Positions 25,538-33,688 of a stretch of 64,000 nucleotides of DNA are shown piece by piece. Numbering within the stretch: the first letter of the stretch is position 1; each line of letters opens with the position of its first letter. Source of the stretch: Duganella aceris (GTDB lineage Bacteria; Pseudomonadota; Gammaproteobacteria; Burkholderiales; Burkholderiaceae_D). Position numbers and translations under genes: made by a program. The stretch covers positions 1-64,000 of the forward strand of contig NZ_JAADJT010000004.1 of the NCBI RefSeq assembly GCF_011090165.1. Direction: 5' to 3'. Below the pieces are notes generated by a model. The model had not been told where the DNA came from. It worked only from the letters and a program-made list of their open reading frames with translations, and searched no databases.

Positions 25538-26305
25538 ATGATCAGACGCTGGCTGCGCTTCCAACATTTCGACACCGTCCGCTTCGGCACGGTGGAAGCC
25601 GACAAAATCCGCATCTACCAGGGCGACATGTTCGACGCCCCGTCGCCCACCGACTACACGCTGCGGCTGGACGAGGTCAAGCTGCTGAACCCGGTGGTGC
25701 CGGGCAAGGTGCTGGCGATGTGGAACAACTTCCACGCGCTGGGCAAGAAGCTCGGCCTGGAGCCGCCGCCCGAACCGCTGTATTTGCTGAAGACCCCGAA
25801 TTCCTATCTGGCGCCCGGCGCCACCATCCGCCAGCCCCTGTGCGAGGGCAAGGTCGCCTTCGAGGGCGAGCTGGCGATCGTGATCGGCAAGACCTGTTTC
25901 AACGTGTCCGAGGCCGACGCCCCGGACCACATCTTTGGCTACACCTGTGCCAATGACGTCACCGTCAACGACATCATCAAGCGCGATCCGACCTTTCCGC
26001 AATGGGTGCGGGCCAAGGGTTTCGATACCTTCTGCCCGTTCGGGCCGGTGATCGCGACCGGCCTCGACCCCGCCATGCTGGTGGTGCGGACCATCCTCAA
26101 CAACGAAGTGCGCCAGGACTACCCGATCAACGACATGGTGTTCTCGGCGGCCCAGCTGGTCAGTCTGATTTCGCGCGACATGACGCTCGATCCGGGCGAC
26201 ATCCTGTTGTGCGGCACCTCGGTCGGCGTCGGTTCGATGCGGCCGGGCAGCATCGTTGAGGTCGAGATCGACGGCATTGGGAAGCTCAGTAACCGTTTTG
26301 AGTAA
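25538..26305 (+). CDS. fumarylacetoacetate hydrolase (FAH) family protein
   Basis: A 255-residue FAH-fold enzyme. Members hydrolyse, decarboxylate or tautomerise 1,3-dicarbonyl or oxo-acid substrates, including oxaloacetate-like compounds. The catalytic core is clear: KVLAMWNNFHALGKK, the metal ligands Glu109/Glu111 (AFEGELAIVIG) and Asp140 (GYTCANDVTVNDIIKRD), and the KGFDTFCPFGP loop at 160-170, then GDILLCGTSVGVGSMRPG. It follows oxlT by 104 nt with a hairpin between, and precedes the PanE-like gene by 17 nt. Its place in an oxalate operon suggests a 2-oxo-acid or oxalyl substrate, which the sequence does not settle. Confidence 0.85.
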   Translation: MIRRWLRFQHFDTVRFGTVEADKIRIYQGDMFDAPSPTDYTLRLDEVKLLNPVVPGKVLAMWNNFHALGKKLGLEPPPEPLYLLKTPNSYLAPGATIRQPLCEGKVAFEGELAIVIGKTCFNVSEADAPDHIFGYTCANDVTVNDIIKRDPTFPQWVRAKGFDTFCPFGPVIATGLDPAMLVVRTILNNEVRQDYPINDMVFSAAQLVSLISRDMTLDPGDILLCGTSVGVGSMRPGSIVEVEIDGIGKLSNRFE

Positions 26306-26322
26306 AAACCAAGGAGCCGCAA

Positions 26323-27336
26323 ATGAAAATCGCCATTGTAGGGGCGGGAGCTATAGGAGGATTGGTGGGGGCCAGGTTGGCCCTGGCGGGTGAGCAGGTG
26401 ACGTTTCTGGTGCGGGGCGCCAATCTGGTGGCGATCCGCAACAAAGGCATCAAGCTGATCGCCCAGGACGGCAGCGAGCAGGTGGCGGCCGATGTGGCGG
26501 CGACCGACGACTACGCCGAACCGGGGCCGCAAGACCTGGTGATCCTGGCGCTGAAGGCGCACCAGGTGGCGGCGGTGGCGGAACAACTGCCGCTGCTGTT
26601 CGGACCGGAGACTTGTGTGGTGACGATGCAGAACGGTATCCCGTACTGGTATTTCCACCGCCACGGCGGCGAGCTGGAGGGCCGCCAGGTGCGCAGCGTC
26701 GACGCCGACGGCCGGCTGACGCAGTTGATTCCGCCGCAACGGGTGATCGGCTGCGTGGTGTATCCGGCCTCGGAGCTGGTGGCGCCGGGCGTGGTGCGGC
26801 ATGTCGAGGGGGAGCGTTTTCCGCTGGGCGAGCTGGACGGCTCGCACAGTCCGCGGGTGCAGGCCATCGCCGACTGCTTCGCGCGCGCCGGCTTCAAGGC
26901 GCCGGTGCTGGACGACATCCGCGCCGAGATCTGGCTGAAACTGTGGGGCAACCTCAGCTTCAACCCGATCAGCGCGCTGTGCCACGCGACGCTGGAAGGC
27001 ATCTGCCAGTATCCGCTGGCGCGGGAACTGGCGGCCGACATGATGAAGGAGGCCGAAGCGGTGGCGGGCAAGCTGGGGGTGACGTTCCGCGTCACGCTGG
27101 ACAAGCGCATCGCCGGCGCCGAGAAGGTGGGCCGTCACAAGACGTCGATGCTGATGGATATCGAGGCGGGACGCGGTCCGGAAATCGACGCGTTAGTTGG
27201 TTCGGTGATGGAGCTGGGGCGTTTTACCGATACCGCAACGCCGCATATCGACGCGGTCTACGCCCTGGTCAAGCTGCTGGAGCGGACCATGACGGATGAA
27301 CAAGGGCAAGTCAGGCTGCAAAAAATGGCGGCATAG
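26323..27336 (+). CDS. ketopantoate reductase (PanE/ApbA) family protein, candidate oxalyl-CoA reductase
   Basis: NADPH-dependent reductase of 337 residues: Rossmann motif IVGAGAIGG (residues 5-13), MQNGIPYWY in the substrate cleft, catalytic Lys206 (EIWLKLWGNLSFNP) and the late SMLMDIEAGRGPEID. By family alone it would be 2-dehydropantoate 2-reductase. In Methylobacterium extorquens the paralogue PanE2 is the oxalyl-CoA reductase that gives glyoxylate during growth on oxalate. This gene lies third in an oxlT operon, near frc, oxc and gcl, so that role is more probable here than pantothenate synthesis. AAGGAG precedes ATG 26323. The assignment rests on context. Confidence 0.85.
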   Translation: MKIAIVGAGAIGGLVGARLALAGEQVTFLVRGANLVAIRNKGIKLIAQDGSEQVAADVAATDDYAEPGPQDLVILALKAHQVAAVAEQLPLLFGPETCVVTMQNGIPYWYFHRHGGELEGRQVRSVDADGRLTQLIPPQRVIGCVVYPASELVAPGVVRHVEGERFPLGELDGSHSPRVQAIADCFARAGFKAPVLDDIRAEIWLKLWGNLSFNPISALCHATLEGICQYPLARELAADMMKEAEAVAGKLGVTFRVTLDKRIAGAEKVGRHKTSMLMDIEAGRGPEIDALVGSVMELGRFTDTATPHIDAVYALVKLLERTMTDEQGQVRLQKMAA

Positions 27337-27365
27337 CCTATCGGGCCCAGCCGCCATCGTAGAGG

Positions 27366-27392
27366 AACGGACGTCCCACAAGGACGTCCGTT
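27366..27392. terminator. hairpin between the PanE-like gene and the convergent peptide gene
   Basis: AACGGACGTCC (27366-27376), a 5-nt loop, GGACGTCCGTT (27382-27392): an 11-bp perfect stem between two convergent stop codons (27336 and 27405). T-runs are short, so it may end both transcripts weakly. Confidence 0.65.
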
Positions 27393-27404
27393 GGGCGTTG
27401 CATC

Positions 27405-27572
27405 TTACATACCCCAGGTGTAGGCGGCGTCGCTCTTGTCGCCCTTGGTGTCCTTGTCCAGGCTCTCGCGCAGGTTGACGGCGAACAGGGTTTCGATGAT
27501 GAACGCCAGGCTGAATGGAGTTGCTGGGGTGAAGGTTTCTGGCACTGCTTGCTTGGTGGTGATCGTGGTCAT
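27405..27572 (-). CDS. 55-residue peptide of unknown function in the oxalate cluster
   Basis: A short gene with good signals: AGAGGA lies 9 nt before ATG 27572, and an upstream promoter and hairpin terminator frame it. The product begins MTTITTKQAVPETFTPATPF, has a short hydrophobic stretch SLAFIIETLFAV, a charged part NLRESLDKDTKGDKSD and ends AAYTWGM. No signal peptide or cysteine. The modular plan, a helix, a charged hinge, then an aromatic tail, resembles small precursor or adaptor peptides, but I know no family. It lies between the oxlT operon and the Crp/Fnr gene, and a perfect TTGACCGCGGTCAA operator lies 176 nt upstream. Confidence 0.7.
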   Translation of the reverse strand: MTTITTKQAVPETFTPATPFSLAFIIETLFAVNLRESLDKDTKGDKSDAAYTWGM

Positions 27573-27631
27573 GATGATTTCCTCTGAAGTTAAGAATCGT
27601 TGCCGACGTTGCTTGGGTTCGGGATGAATTC

Positions 27632-27661
27632 AGTATAGGTAGCGCACCGCAGCATCGCCAA
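27632..27661 (-). promoter_or_regulatory. sigma70-like promoter of the 55-residue peptide gene
   Basis: On the minus strand, TTGGCG (27661-27656) and TATACT (27637-27632) are 18 nt apart, a good sigma70 match. The expected start near 27625 gives a leader of about 53 nt before ATG 27572. The Crp/Fnr-type operator at 27748-27761 is then near -130, far for direct activation. Confidence 0.5.
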
Positions 27662-27747
27662 TTGCGACGACGCATATCAGGTATCACCACCATGAATGTG
27701 CCCTATGGCAAACGGCCTTTTTCTTGATATTCCTAATTTCAGGTTTC

Positions 27748-27761
27748 TTGACCGCGGTCAA
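27748..27761. promoter_or_regulatory. perfect Crp/Fnr-type operator between the peptide gene and the Crp/Fnr gene
   Basis: TTGACCGCGGTCAA, flanked by C and G so that 16 bp are palindromic (27747-27762). It lies 7 nt beyond the Crp/Fnr stop codon and 176 nt upstream of the peptide gene. No good -10 stands at the 23-nt distance on the minus strand; a poor CATAGG about 40 nt away would fit a class I arrangement. Confidence 0.65.
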
Positions 27762-27768
27762 GACAAGG

Positions 27769-28377
27769 CTAGATCTTGCCTTGGTTTTTCAGCCGGCTCA
27801 GGGTTTCCGGCGACAAGTTGAGGTAGGAGGCAAGTTGTTTCTTCGGCAAGCGTTCCAGCATTTCGCTGTGCTTGCGCATGAAGCGGTGCACGCGCCCCGG
27901 CGCGTCGAGCAGGTGCAGGGTGATGGTGTGGCCCATGATCTCGCTCATCAGGTGCATCACCTCGTATTCGAAGCTGTGCTTCAGCTGCGAATGGCTTTCC
28001 ATGAAGGCAACCCATTGCGGCATCGCCAGCTTGGCGACCCGCGCCTTGGTCACGCAGACGATGCTGTACGGCGTCGGCGTCTTCAGCCGCCAGGCGGCGT
28101 AGCTGGTCTCGATGTCGCGCTCGGCCGAGAAGCGCAGGATCATTTCCTTGGCCTCCTGGCTGGTCACCACCCGTTTCAGGATGCCGTCCAGGATGAAGTA
28201 TTGCTCCATCTCGTGCACACCCTGGTTCAGCAGGAGATCGCCCTTGTTGTAGTCGATCACGGTGAGGTAGGGCTCCAGCGCGGCCATTTCACTTTCGCGC
28301 AGTTCTTTCAGCACGATGTTCTGCCGCAATTGCACGCGGAGGATGTTGCGTTCGGGATGGTTGGCTAGCAGCGTCAT
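27769..28377 (-). CDS. Crp/Fnr-family transcriptional regulator, candidate oxalate regulator
   Basis: A 202-residue regulator. About 25-120 is the cyclic-nucleotide-binding-like beta roll (YNKGDLLLNQGVHEMEQYFILDGILKRV), then a dimerisation helix, then the winged helix-turn-helix KKQLASYLNLSPETLSRLKNQGKI ending at the C-terminus. The recognition helix carries Glu191, Ser194 and Arg195 (ETLSR), the three contacts with which FNR reads TTGA half-sites. Only one cysteine (108) is present, so it has no FNR iron-sulfur cluster. ATG 28377 is preferred; an upstream TTG frame to 28455 would place the operator inside the gene. It is divergent from oxc, with the operator between. I infer that it activates frc, oxc and perhaps oxlT. 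Confidence 0.85.
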   Translation of the reverse strand: MTLLANHPERNILRVQLRQNIVLKELRESEMAALEPYLTVIDYNKGDLLLNQGVHEMEQYFILDGILKRVVTSQEAKEMILRFSAERDIETSYAAWRLKTPTPYSIVCVTKARVAKLAMPQWVAFMESHSQLKHSFEYEVMHLMSEIMGHTITLHLLDAPGRVHRFMRKHSEMLERLPKKQLASYLNLSPETLSRLKNQGKI

Positions 28378-28428
28378 GGCGAATCGATCGATACTTATTT
28401 TGAAATGTTGGACATCTTCCTTTGAAAA

Positions 28429-28471
28429 TTGACCGCGGTCAATGAGCAAAAACAAAGTGCGTCGCTATGAT
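28429..28471 (+). promoter_or_regulatory. Crp/Fnr-type operator and -10 in front of oxc
   Basis: TTGACCGCGGTCAA (28429-28442) is a perfect palindrome, 16 bp with its A/T flanks. After 23 nt comes TATGAT (28466-28471), then GG, as before frc1. The expected start near 28478 puts the operator centre about 42 bp upstream. It also lies 52 nt before the divergent regulator's ATG, so it could serve autoregulation. Confidence 0.8.
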
Positions 28472-28514
28472 GGCCTCAGCTTCTTTGTTAAACCAAATAT
28501 AAGAGACAATCATC

Positions 28515-30224
28515 ATGACCAATAGCACACAGTCAGCCGAAACGACCGATGGCTTCCACCTGGTAATCGATGCGCTCAAGCACAACGACATCGACACCAT
28601 CTTCGGCCTGGTCGGCATCCCGATCACCGACCTGGCGCGCCTGGCGCAGGCGGAAGGCATGCGCTTCATCGGCTTCCGTCATGAACAGCACGCTGGCAAC
28701 GCGGCCGCCATCGCCGGTTACATGACGCAAAAACCGGGCATCTGCCTGACCGTCTCGGCGCCGGGCTTCCTCAACGGCTTGACCGCGCTGGCCAACGCCA
28801 CCACCAATTGCTTCCCGATGATCCTGATCAGCGGCTCCAGCGAACGCGAAATCGTCGACCTGCAGCAGGGCGACTACGAAGAGATGGACCAGCTGAACGC
28901 TGCCAAGCCGTACGCCAAGGCGTCCTACCGCATCAACAAGGCCGAGGACATCGGCATCGGCGTGGCGCGCGCGATCCGCGCCGCCGTCTCCGGCCGTCCC
29001 GGCGGCGTCTACCTCGACTTGCCGGCGCAGCTGCTGGCCCAGGTCATCGACGCCGACCATGGCCGCAAGTCGCTGGTCAAGGTGGTCGATCCGGTGCCGC
29101 GCCAGCTGCCGGCGCCGGACTCGGTGCAGCGCGCGCTGACGCTGCTGAAAAGCGCGAAGAAACCGCTGATCCTGCTGGGCAAGGGCGCCGCCTACGCCCA
29201 GGCCGACGCCGACATCCGCGCGCTGGTCGAGGAGTCCGGCATTCCCTACCTGCCGATGTCGATGGCCAAGGGCTTGCTGCCCGACACCCACGAGCAATCG
29301 GCCTCGGCCGCGCGTTCCTACGTGCTGGCCGAAGCCGACGTGGTGGTGCTGGTCGGCGCCCGCCTGAACTGGCTGCTGGCGCACGGCAAGGGCAAGACCT
29401 GGGGCGGTCCGAAGCAGTTCATCCAGATCGATATCTCGCCGACCGAGATCGACAGCAACGTGGCGATCGCCGCGCCGCTGATCGGCGACATCGGCTCTTG
29501 CGTGTCGGCGCTGCTGGAAGGCATCCGTAGCGGCGGCCACGGCAAGCCCGACCCGGCCTGGACCGGCTCGATCGCCGAGCGCAAGGACAAGAACCTGACC
29601 AAGATGGCCGGCATGCTGAACCAGAATCCGTCGCCGATGAACTTCCACAGCGCGCTGCGCTCGATCCGCGACGTGCTGAAGACCCGGCCCGACATCAACG
29701 TCGTCAACGAAGGCGCCAACACGCTGGACTTCGCCCGCAGCATCATCGACATGTACGAGCCGCGCAAGCGTTTCGACTCCGGCACCTGGGGCATCATGGG
29801 CATCGGCATGGGCTACGCGATCGGCGCCGCCGTGACCAGCGGCCTGCCGGTGGTGGCGATCGAGGGCGACAGCGCCTTCGGCTTCTCCGGCATGGAGCTG
29901 GAAACCATCTGCCGCTACAACCTGCCGGTGGTGACCATCGTCTTCAACAACAACGGCGTGTATCGCGGCACCGACGTCAACCCGACCGGCGGCCCCGACG
30001 TGGCCCCGACCGTGTTCGTCAAGAACGCCCGCTACGACAAGATGATCGAAGCCTTCGGCGGCATCGGCTACAACGTCACCACGCCGGAGGAAATGACCAA
30101 GGCGCTGACGGAATCGATCGCATCGGGCAAGCCGACGCTGATCAACGCCGTCATCGACGAAACGGCGGGCACCGAGAGCGGCCGCCTGACCAACCTGAAC
30201 CCCAGCACCGCAGGCAAGAAGTAA
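28515..30224 (+). CDS. oxc: oxalyl-CoA decarboxylase
   Basis: Thiamine-diphosphate enzyme that converts oxalyl-CoA to formyl-CoA and CO2 in the cytosol, 569 residues. The ThDP-activating Glu57 ([11 protein letters not shown]) and the active-site pair Tyr121-Glu122 (GDYEEMDQ) match Glu56, Tyr120 and Glu121 of the Oxalobacter formigenes enzyme. The ThDP/Mg motif is [37 protein letters not shown] (abbreviated GDSAFG...NNNG). AAGAGACAA precedes ATG 28515. It is followed by frc copy 2 after 28 nt, which recycles formyl-CoA. Confidence 0.96.
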   Translation: MTNSTQSAETTDGFHLVIDALKHNDIDTIFGLVGIPITDLARLAQAEGMRFIGFRHEQHAGNAAAIAGYMTQKPGICLTVSAPGFLNGLTALANATTNCFPMILISGSSEREIVDLQQGDYEEMDQLNAAKPYAKASYRINKAEDIGIGVARAIRAAVSGRPGGVYLDLPAQLLAQVIDADHGRKSLVKVVDPVPRQLPAPDSVQRALTLLKSAKKPLILLGKGAAYAQADADIRALVEESGIPYLPMSMAKGLLPDTHEQSASAARSYVLAEADVVVLVGARLNWLLAHGKGKTWGGPKQFIQIDISPTEIDSNVAIAAPLIGDIGSCVSALLEGIRSGGHGKPDPAWTGSIAERKDKNLTKMAGMLNQNPSPMNFHSALRSIRDVLKTRPDINVVNEGANTLDFARSIIDMYEPRKRFDSGTWGIMGIGMGYAIGAAVTSGLPVVAIEGDSAFGFSGMELETICRYNLPVVTIVFNNNGVYRGTDVNPTGGPDVAPTVFVKNARYDKMIEAFGGIGYNVTTPEEMTKALTESIASGKPTLINAVIDETAGTESGRLTNLNPSTAGKK

Positions 30225-30252
30225 GCGTCACTAAAACTACAGGAGACTTACC

Positions 30253-31506
30253 ATGACTAAACCGTTAGAAGGCATCAAGATCATCGACTTCACCCACGTG
30301 CAAGCCGGTCCCGCCTGCACCCAGTTGCTGGCCTGGTACGGCGCCGACGTGATCAAGGTCGAGCGTCCGGGCGCCGGCGACGTGACCCGCTCGCAGCTGC
30401 GCGACATTCCCGGCGTCGATGCGCTGTACTTCACTATGCTCAACAGCAATAAGAAGTCGCTGACCCTGGACACCAAGACCCCGGAAGGCAAGGAAGTGCT
30501 GACCCGCCTGATCAAGCAGTCGGACGTGCTGGTGGAAAACTTCGGCCCCGGCGCGCTGGACCGCATGGGCTTCACCTGGGAGCACATCCGCGAACTCAAT
30601 CCCGGCATGATCGTCGCGTCGGTCAAGGGCTTCAGCGACGGCCACCACTACGAAGACTTGAAAGTGTATGAAAACGTGGCGCAGTGCGCCGGCGGCGCCG
30701 CCTCGACCACCGGTTTCGACGACGGCCCACCGACCGTCAGCGCCGCCGCCCTGGGCGACAGCAACACCGGCATGCACCTGGCGATCGGCATCCTGACCGC
30801 GCTGCACGCCCGCAACCGCAACGGCGGCAAGGGCCAGAAGGTGGCCGTGTCGATGCAGGACAGCGTGCTGAACCTGTGCCGCGTCAAGCTGCGCGACCAG
30901 CAGCGCCTGGACCGCATCGGCTACCTGGAAGAGTATCCGCAATATCCGCACGGCAGCTTCACCGATGTGGTGCCGCGCGGCGGCAACGCCGGCGGCGGCG
31001 GCCAGCCGGGCTGGGTGCTCAAGTGCAAGGGCTGGGAAACCGACAAGAACGCCTACATCTACTTCACCATCCAGGGCCACGCCTGGGCGCCGATCTGCAA
31101 AGCCATCGGCAAGCCGGAGTGGATCGAGGATCCGGCCTACATGACCGCCTCGGCGCGCCAGGACAAAATCTTCGACATCTTCGGCACCATCGAGGCCTGG
31201 CTGGCGGACAAGACCAAGTTCGAAGCGGTCAACATCCTGCGCAAGTTCGACATTCCTTGCGCGCCGGTGATGACGATGAAGGAACTGGCCAACGATCCGT
31301 CGCTGCGCGAGAGCGGCACCATCACCGAAGTCGACCACAAGGAACGCGGCAAGTACTTGACCGTGGGCAGCCCGATCAAGTTCTCCGACCTGAAGGTGGA
31401 AATCACCGGCTCGCCGCTGCTGGGCGAGCACACCAACGAGGTGCTGGAAACCCTGGGCTACAGCTCCAAGGAGATCGCCGCGCTGCACGCCGCCTCGGCG
31501 GTATAA
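30253..31506 (+). CDS. frc: formyl-CoA:oxalate CoA-transferase, copy 2
   Basis: Class III CoA-transferase of 417 residues, cycling CoA between formyl-CoA and oxalate. The active-site loop [13 protein letters not shown], with catalytic Asp169, and the tetraglycine loop [12 protein letters not shown] match the Oxalobacter formigenes enzyme better than copy 1 does. AGGAGA precedes ATG 30253. Being next to oxc, it is probably the main catabolic transferase; copy 1 with its GDSGSG loop may prefer another acid or be expressed differently. The operon probably ends at the hairpin 22 nt after the stop. Confidence 0.95.
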   Translation: MTKPLEGIKIIDFTHVQAGPACTQLLAWYGADVIKVERPGAGDVTRSQLRDIPGVDALYFTMLNSNKKSLTLDTKTPEGKEVLTRLIKQSDVLVENFGPGALDRMGFTWEHIRELNPGMIVASVKGFSDGHHYEDLKVYENVAQCAGGAASTTGFDDGPPTVSAAALGDSNTGMHLAIGILTALHARNRNGGKGQKVAVSMQDSVLNLCRVKLRDQQRLDRIGYLEEYPQYPHGSFTDVVPRGGNAGGGGQPGWVLKCKGWETDKNAYIYFTIQGHAWAPICKAIGKPEWIEDPAYMTASARQDKIFDIFGTIEAWLADKTKFEAVNILRKFDIPCAPVMTMKELANDPSLRESGTITEVDHKERGKYLTVGSPIKFSDLKVEITGSPLLGEHTNEVLETLGYSSKEIAALHAASAV

Positions 31507-31527
31507 CATCCAGCTAGCCAACAACGG

Positions 31528-31558
31528 AGGGCGGACTGGTTCCGCCCTCGTTTATTTT
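31528..31558 (+). terminator. terminator after oxc-frc
   Basis: AGGGCGGA (31528-31535), loop CTGGT, TCCGCCCT (31541-31548), then TTTATTTT. It ends just before the ribosome binding site of the PAS gene, so that gene is either expressed by read-through or has its own promoter hidden in frc. Confidence 0.85.
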
Positions 31559-31568
31559 GGAGTCAGCC

Positions 31569-32006
31569 ATGCAGAATGTGGATTACCAACAGCTGGTGGG
31601 AGCCATCGGCGACGCGGTGGTGGTGTGCGACGCGGCCGGCGCGATCATCGTCTGGAACGATGCGGCGGTGCGGATGTTCGGCTTCACGCGCGATGACGCG
31701 CTGGGACAGTCGCTGGACCTGATCATCCCGGAGCGGCAGCGGCAGCGCCACTGGGACGGCTACAACAAATCGATGGCGACCGGCGAGACCCGCTACGGCA
31801 GCGACGTGCTGCGGGTGCCGGCGCTGCACAAGGACGGGCGCACGCTGTCGATCGCGTTCACGGTGGCGATGCTGTACGACGACGCCCGCAAGGTGACCGC
31901 CATCGTGGCGATGGTGCGCGATGAAACCGTGCGCTGGGCCGACGAGCGCCAGTTGCGCACCCGCGTGGCGCAACTGGAGGCGGCGGCCAAGGCGGTGGCG
32001 ACGTAG
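31569..32006 (+). CDS. stand-alone PAS domain protein (145 aa)
   Basis: A single PAS fold (residues about 8-118: GDAVVVCDAAGAIIVWNDAAVRMFGFTRDDALGQSLDLIIPERQR) followed by a short coiled coil (119-142). There is no kinase, GGDEF or DNA-binding output, so it would act by binding a partner protein. Such domains may hold haem, flavin or small acids; His61 (RQRHWDGY) is a possible ligand. ATG 31569 has GGAG. Its place directly after the oxc-frc terminator suggests a sensor for this pathway, but that is inference. Confidence 0.82.
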   Translation: MQNVDYQQLVGAIGDAVVVCDAAGAIIVWNDAAVRMFGFTRDDALGQSLDLIIPERQRQRHWDGYNKSMATGETRYGSDVLRVPALHKDGRTLSIAFTVAMLYDDARKVTAIVAMVRDETVRWADERQLRTRVAQLEAAAKAVAT

Positions 32007-32092
32007 CGGCGCCTCTCCATTCTGGCGAGCAGACGTCTTCGGCCCGTTGCGGATACAATAAAAGGTCTAGTCTCTACAGAAGGAACTGAACG

Positions 32093-32578
32093 ATGGACAC
32101 CAAAGCACCCAAGATCGATATCGGCCTTTCCGAAGAAAGCCGCGCCAACATCGCCGCAGGCCTGTCCGGCCTGCTGGCGGACAGCTACACGCTGTACCTG
32201 ATGACGCACAATTTCCATTGGAACGTCAAAGGTCCGATGTTCAACAGCCTGCACCAGATGTTCATGGCGCAGTACACCGAGCAATGGACCGCGCTGGACC
32301 TGATCGCGGAACGCATCCGCGCGCTCGGCTACGCCGCGCCGGGCACCTATGCCGAATTCGTCAAGCTGGCGACCATCAAGGAAGTCGAAGGCGTGCCGAA
32401 AGCGCTGGACATGGTGCGTCACCTGGTGAACGCCCAGGAAGCCACCGCCCGCACCGCGCGCAAACTGCTGCCGCTGGTGGACGACGCCAACGACCAGCCA
32501 ACCGCCGACTTGCTGACCCAGCGCCTCGACGTCCACGAGAAAACCGCGTGGATGCTGCGCAGCCTGTTGGAAGAATGA
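32093..32578 (+). CDS. dps: Dps family DNA-protection / ferritin-like protein
   Basis: Twelve-subunit ferritin-like protein that stores iron, removes peroxide and, in some species, binds DNA. The 161 residues show the Dps signature THNFHWNVKGPMF (38-50) and the ferroxidase helix TALDLIAERIRALG (66-79), with His42, Asp69 and Glu73 as likely iron ligands across the dimer. AGAAGGAA precedes ATG 32093 and a TACAAT -10 stands at 32054-32059. It is monocistronic with its own terminator and unrelated to the oxalate genes upstream. Confidence 0.95.
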   Translation: MDTKAPKIDIGLSEESRANIAAGLSGLLADSYTLYLMTHNFHWNVKGPMFNSLHQMFMAQYTEQWTALDLIAERIRALGYAAPGTYAEFVKLATIKEVEGVPKALDMVRHLVNAQEATARTARKLLPLVDDANDQPTADLLTQRLDVHEKTAWMLRSLLEE

Positions 32579-32601
32579 TCACAAGCGTTGCATTGGCACA
32601 G

Positions 32602-32623
32602 GCCGCCTCCGGGCGGCTTTTTT
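32602..32623 (+). terminator. rho-independent terminator of dps
   Basis: GCCGCC (32602-32607), loop TCCG, GGCGGC (32612-32617), then six T. It lies 23 nt after the dps stop. Confidence 0.92.
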
Positions 32624-32706
32624 GTTGGCTTGATCGATGTGTGCGCTGGCAAACATTTGGCGTCTCATCACTGGAGTATTCTTCAATGAACCAAAGGAGA
32701 ATCACC

Positions 32707-32952
32707 ATGACAACCGAGGCAATGAAAACCACCTTCAACGACATCAGCGTCGAGGCATCCGCGTTCGAGCAGGACGGCGTCTGGCTGCCCGAATACCGCG
32801 TGCTGTGGCAGGAGGGCGAGGCGCCGATGCGGCGCCCCGACATCATGGGCTTCCGCGACCGCCAGACGGCGGTGCTGATGGCGGTCGAATGCGGCATCTA
32901 CGACATCCGCTGCAAGGAGTACGCGCGCTACAACCGCCGCAACTATCACTAA
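32707..32952 (+). CDS. hypothetical protein (81 aa)
   Basis: I do not recognise this gene. AAAGGAGA stands at proper spacing before ATG 32707. The product is soluble and mixed in charge: FEQDGVWLPEYRVLWQEGEAPMRRPDIMGF in the middle and a basic tail CKEYARYNRRNYH. No membrane segment or signal peptide. It lies alone between the dps terminator and the convergent glycosyltransferase gene. Confidence 0.6.
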   Translation: MTTEAMKTTFNDISVEASAFEQDGVWLPEYRVLWQEGEAPMRRPDIMGFRDRQTAVLMAVECGIYDIRCKEYARYNRRNYH

Positions 32953-32974
32953 CGCTTCCGTCGCGCGGCCGGCT

Positions 32975-33688
32975 TCAGGACGCGCCGAATTCGGCGCGGG
33001 CGCTGGCCGCGTAGCGCAGCAGCGTGTCGCCGAAGCCGCCGCGCGCCTTGGCGTCGCAGCGCGCGCTGGTGGTGACGCGCGGCGCGGCGCTCCAGGCGAA
33101 GCGGGCGCCGATCCGCTCCAGCGCTTCAACCAGCGCCACATCCTCGCTGCATTCCAATGGCTTGAAGCCGCCCGCCAGCCGGTAGGCCGTCGCCGAGACG
33201 CCCATGTTGGCGCCATGGATGTGATGGTGCCCATCGGCGTCGGTGTAGCTGTTCTGGAAGTGCAGGCACAAGGCCTCGGCGTTGTCGCAATGCGGCGACC
33301 AGTCGTCGACGCCCACCGTGCCGCACACCACGTCCACATTCAAACGTAGCTGTTCCACCAGCCATGCCGGGGAGACCTTGGTGTCGGCATCGGTGAAGGC
33401 GAGCCAGCGCGCGCCGTCGCGCAGCAGATGCTCGACGCCGACGGCGCGCGCGGTGCCGACATTGCGCGCGTCGACGCTCAGGTGTTCGATGCGGAATGCG
33501 CCGCCCGCGCTTTGCGCGGCATGCTGTTCGACGATCCGGCGCGAGCCGTCGGTGCAGCTGTCCAGCACCACCGCAACGCGCACCGTCTCGCCGTGCAGCG
33601 CGGGATGAACGGCGGCGATGCGCGCGGCGCGCAGGCAGTCGTCCAGATACAGTTCTTCATTGTGGGCGGGGATGACGATGCCTATCAT
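32975..33688 (-). CDS. family 2 glycosyltransferase of a four-gene operon
   Basis: A 237-residue GT-A glycosyltransferase: IGIVIPAHNEELYLDDCLRAA, VVLDSCTDGSRRIVEQH, RWLAFTDADTKVSPAWL with metal-binding DAD. The short length and the ending without membrane helices suit a soluble enzyme with a small acceptor. ATG 33688 overlaps the stop of the methyltransferase gene (ATGA). It is the last gene of an operon reading acyl-CoA dehydrogenase, PIG-L deacetylase, methyltransferase, glycosyltransferase, all coupled by overlaps. Confidence 0.85.
   Translation of the reverse strand: MIGIVIPAHNEELYLDDCLRAARIAAVHPALHGETVRVAVVLDSCTDGSRRIVEQHAAQSAGGAFRIEHLSVDARNVGTARAVGVEHLLRDGARWLAFTDADTKVSPAWLVEQLRLNVDVVCGTVGVDDWSPHCDNAEALCLHFQNSYTDADGHHHIHGANMGVSATAYRLAGGFKPLECSEDVALVEALERIGARFAWSAAPRVTTSARCDAKARGGFGDTLLRYAASARAEFGAS

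Noticed and set aside
28378..28455. N-terminal extension of the Crp/Fnr protein from a TTG codon
   Set aside because: It would put the perfect operator inside the coding region, has no binding site, and adds a segment not typical of the family.
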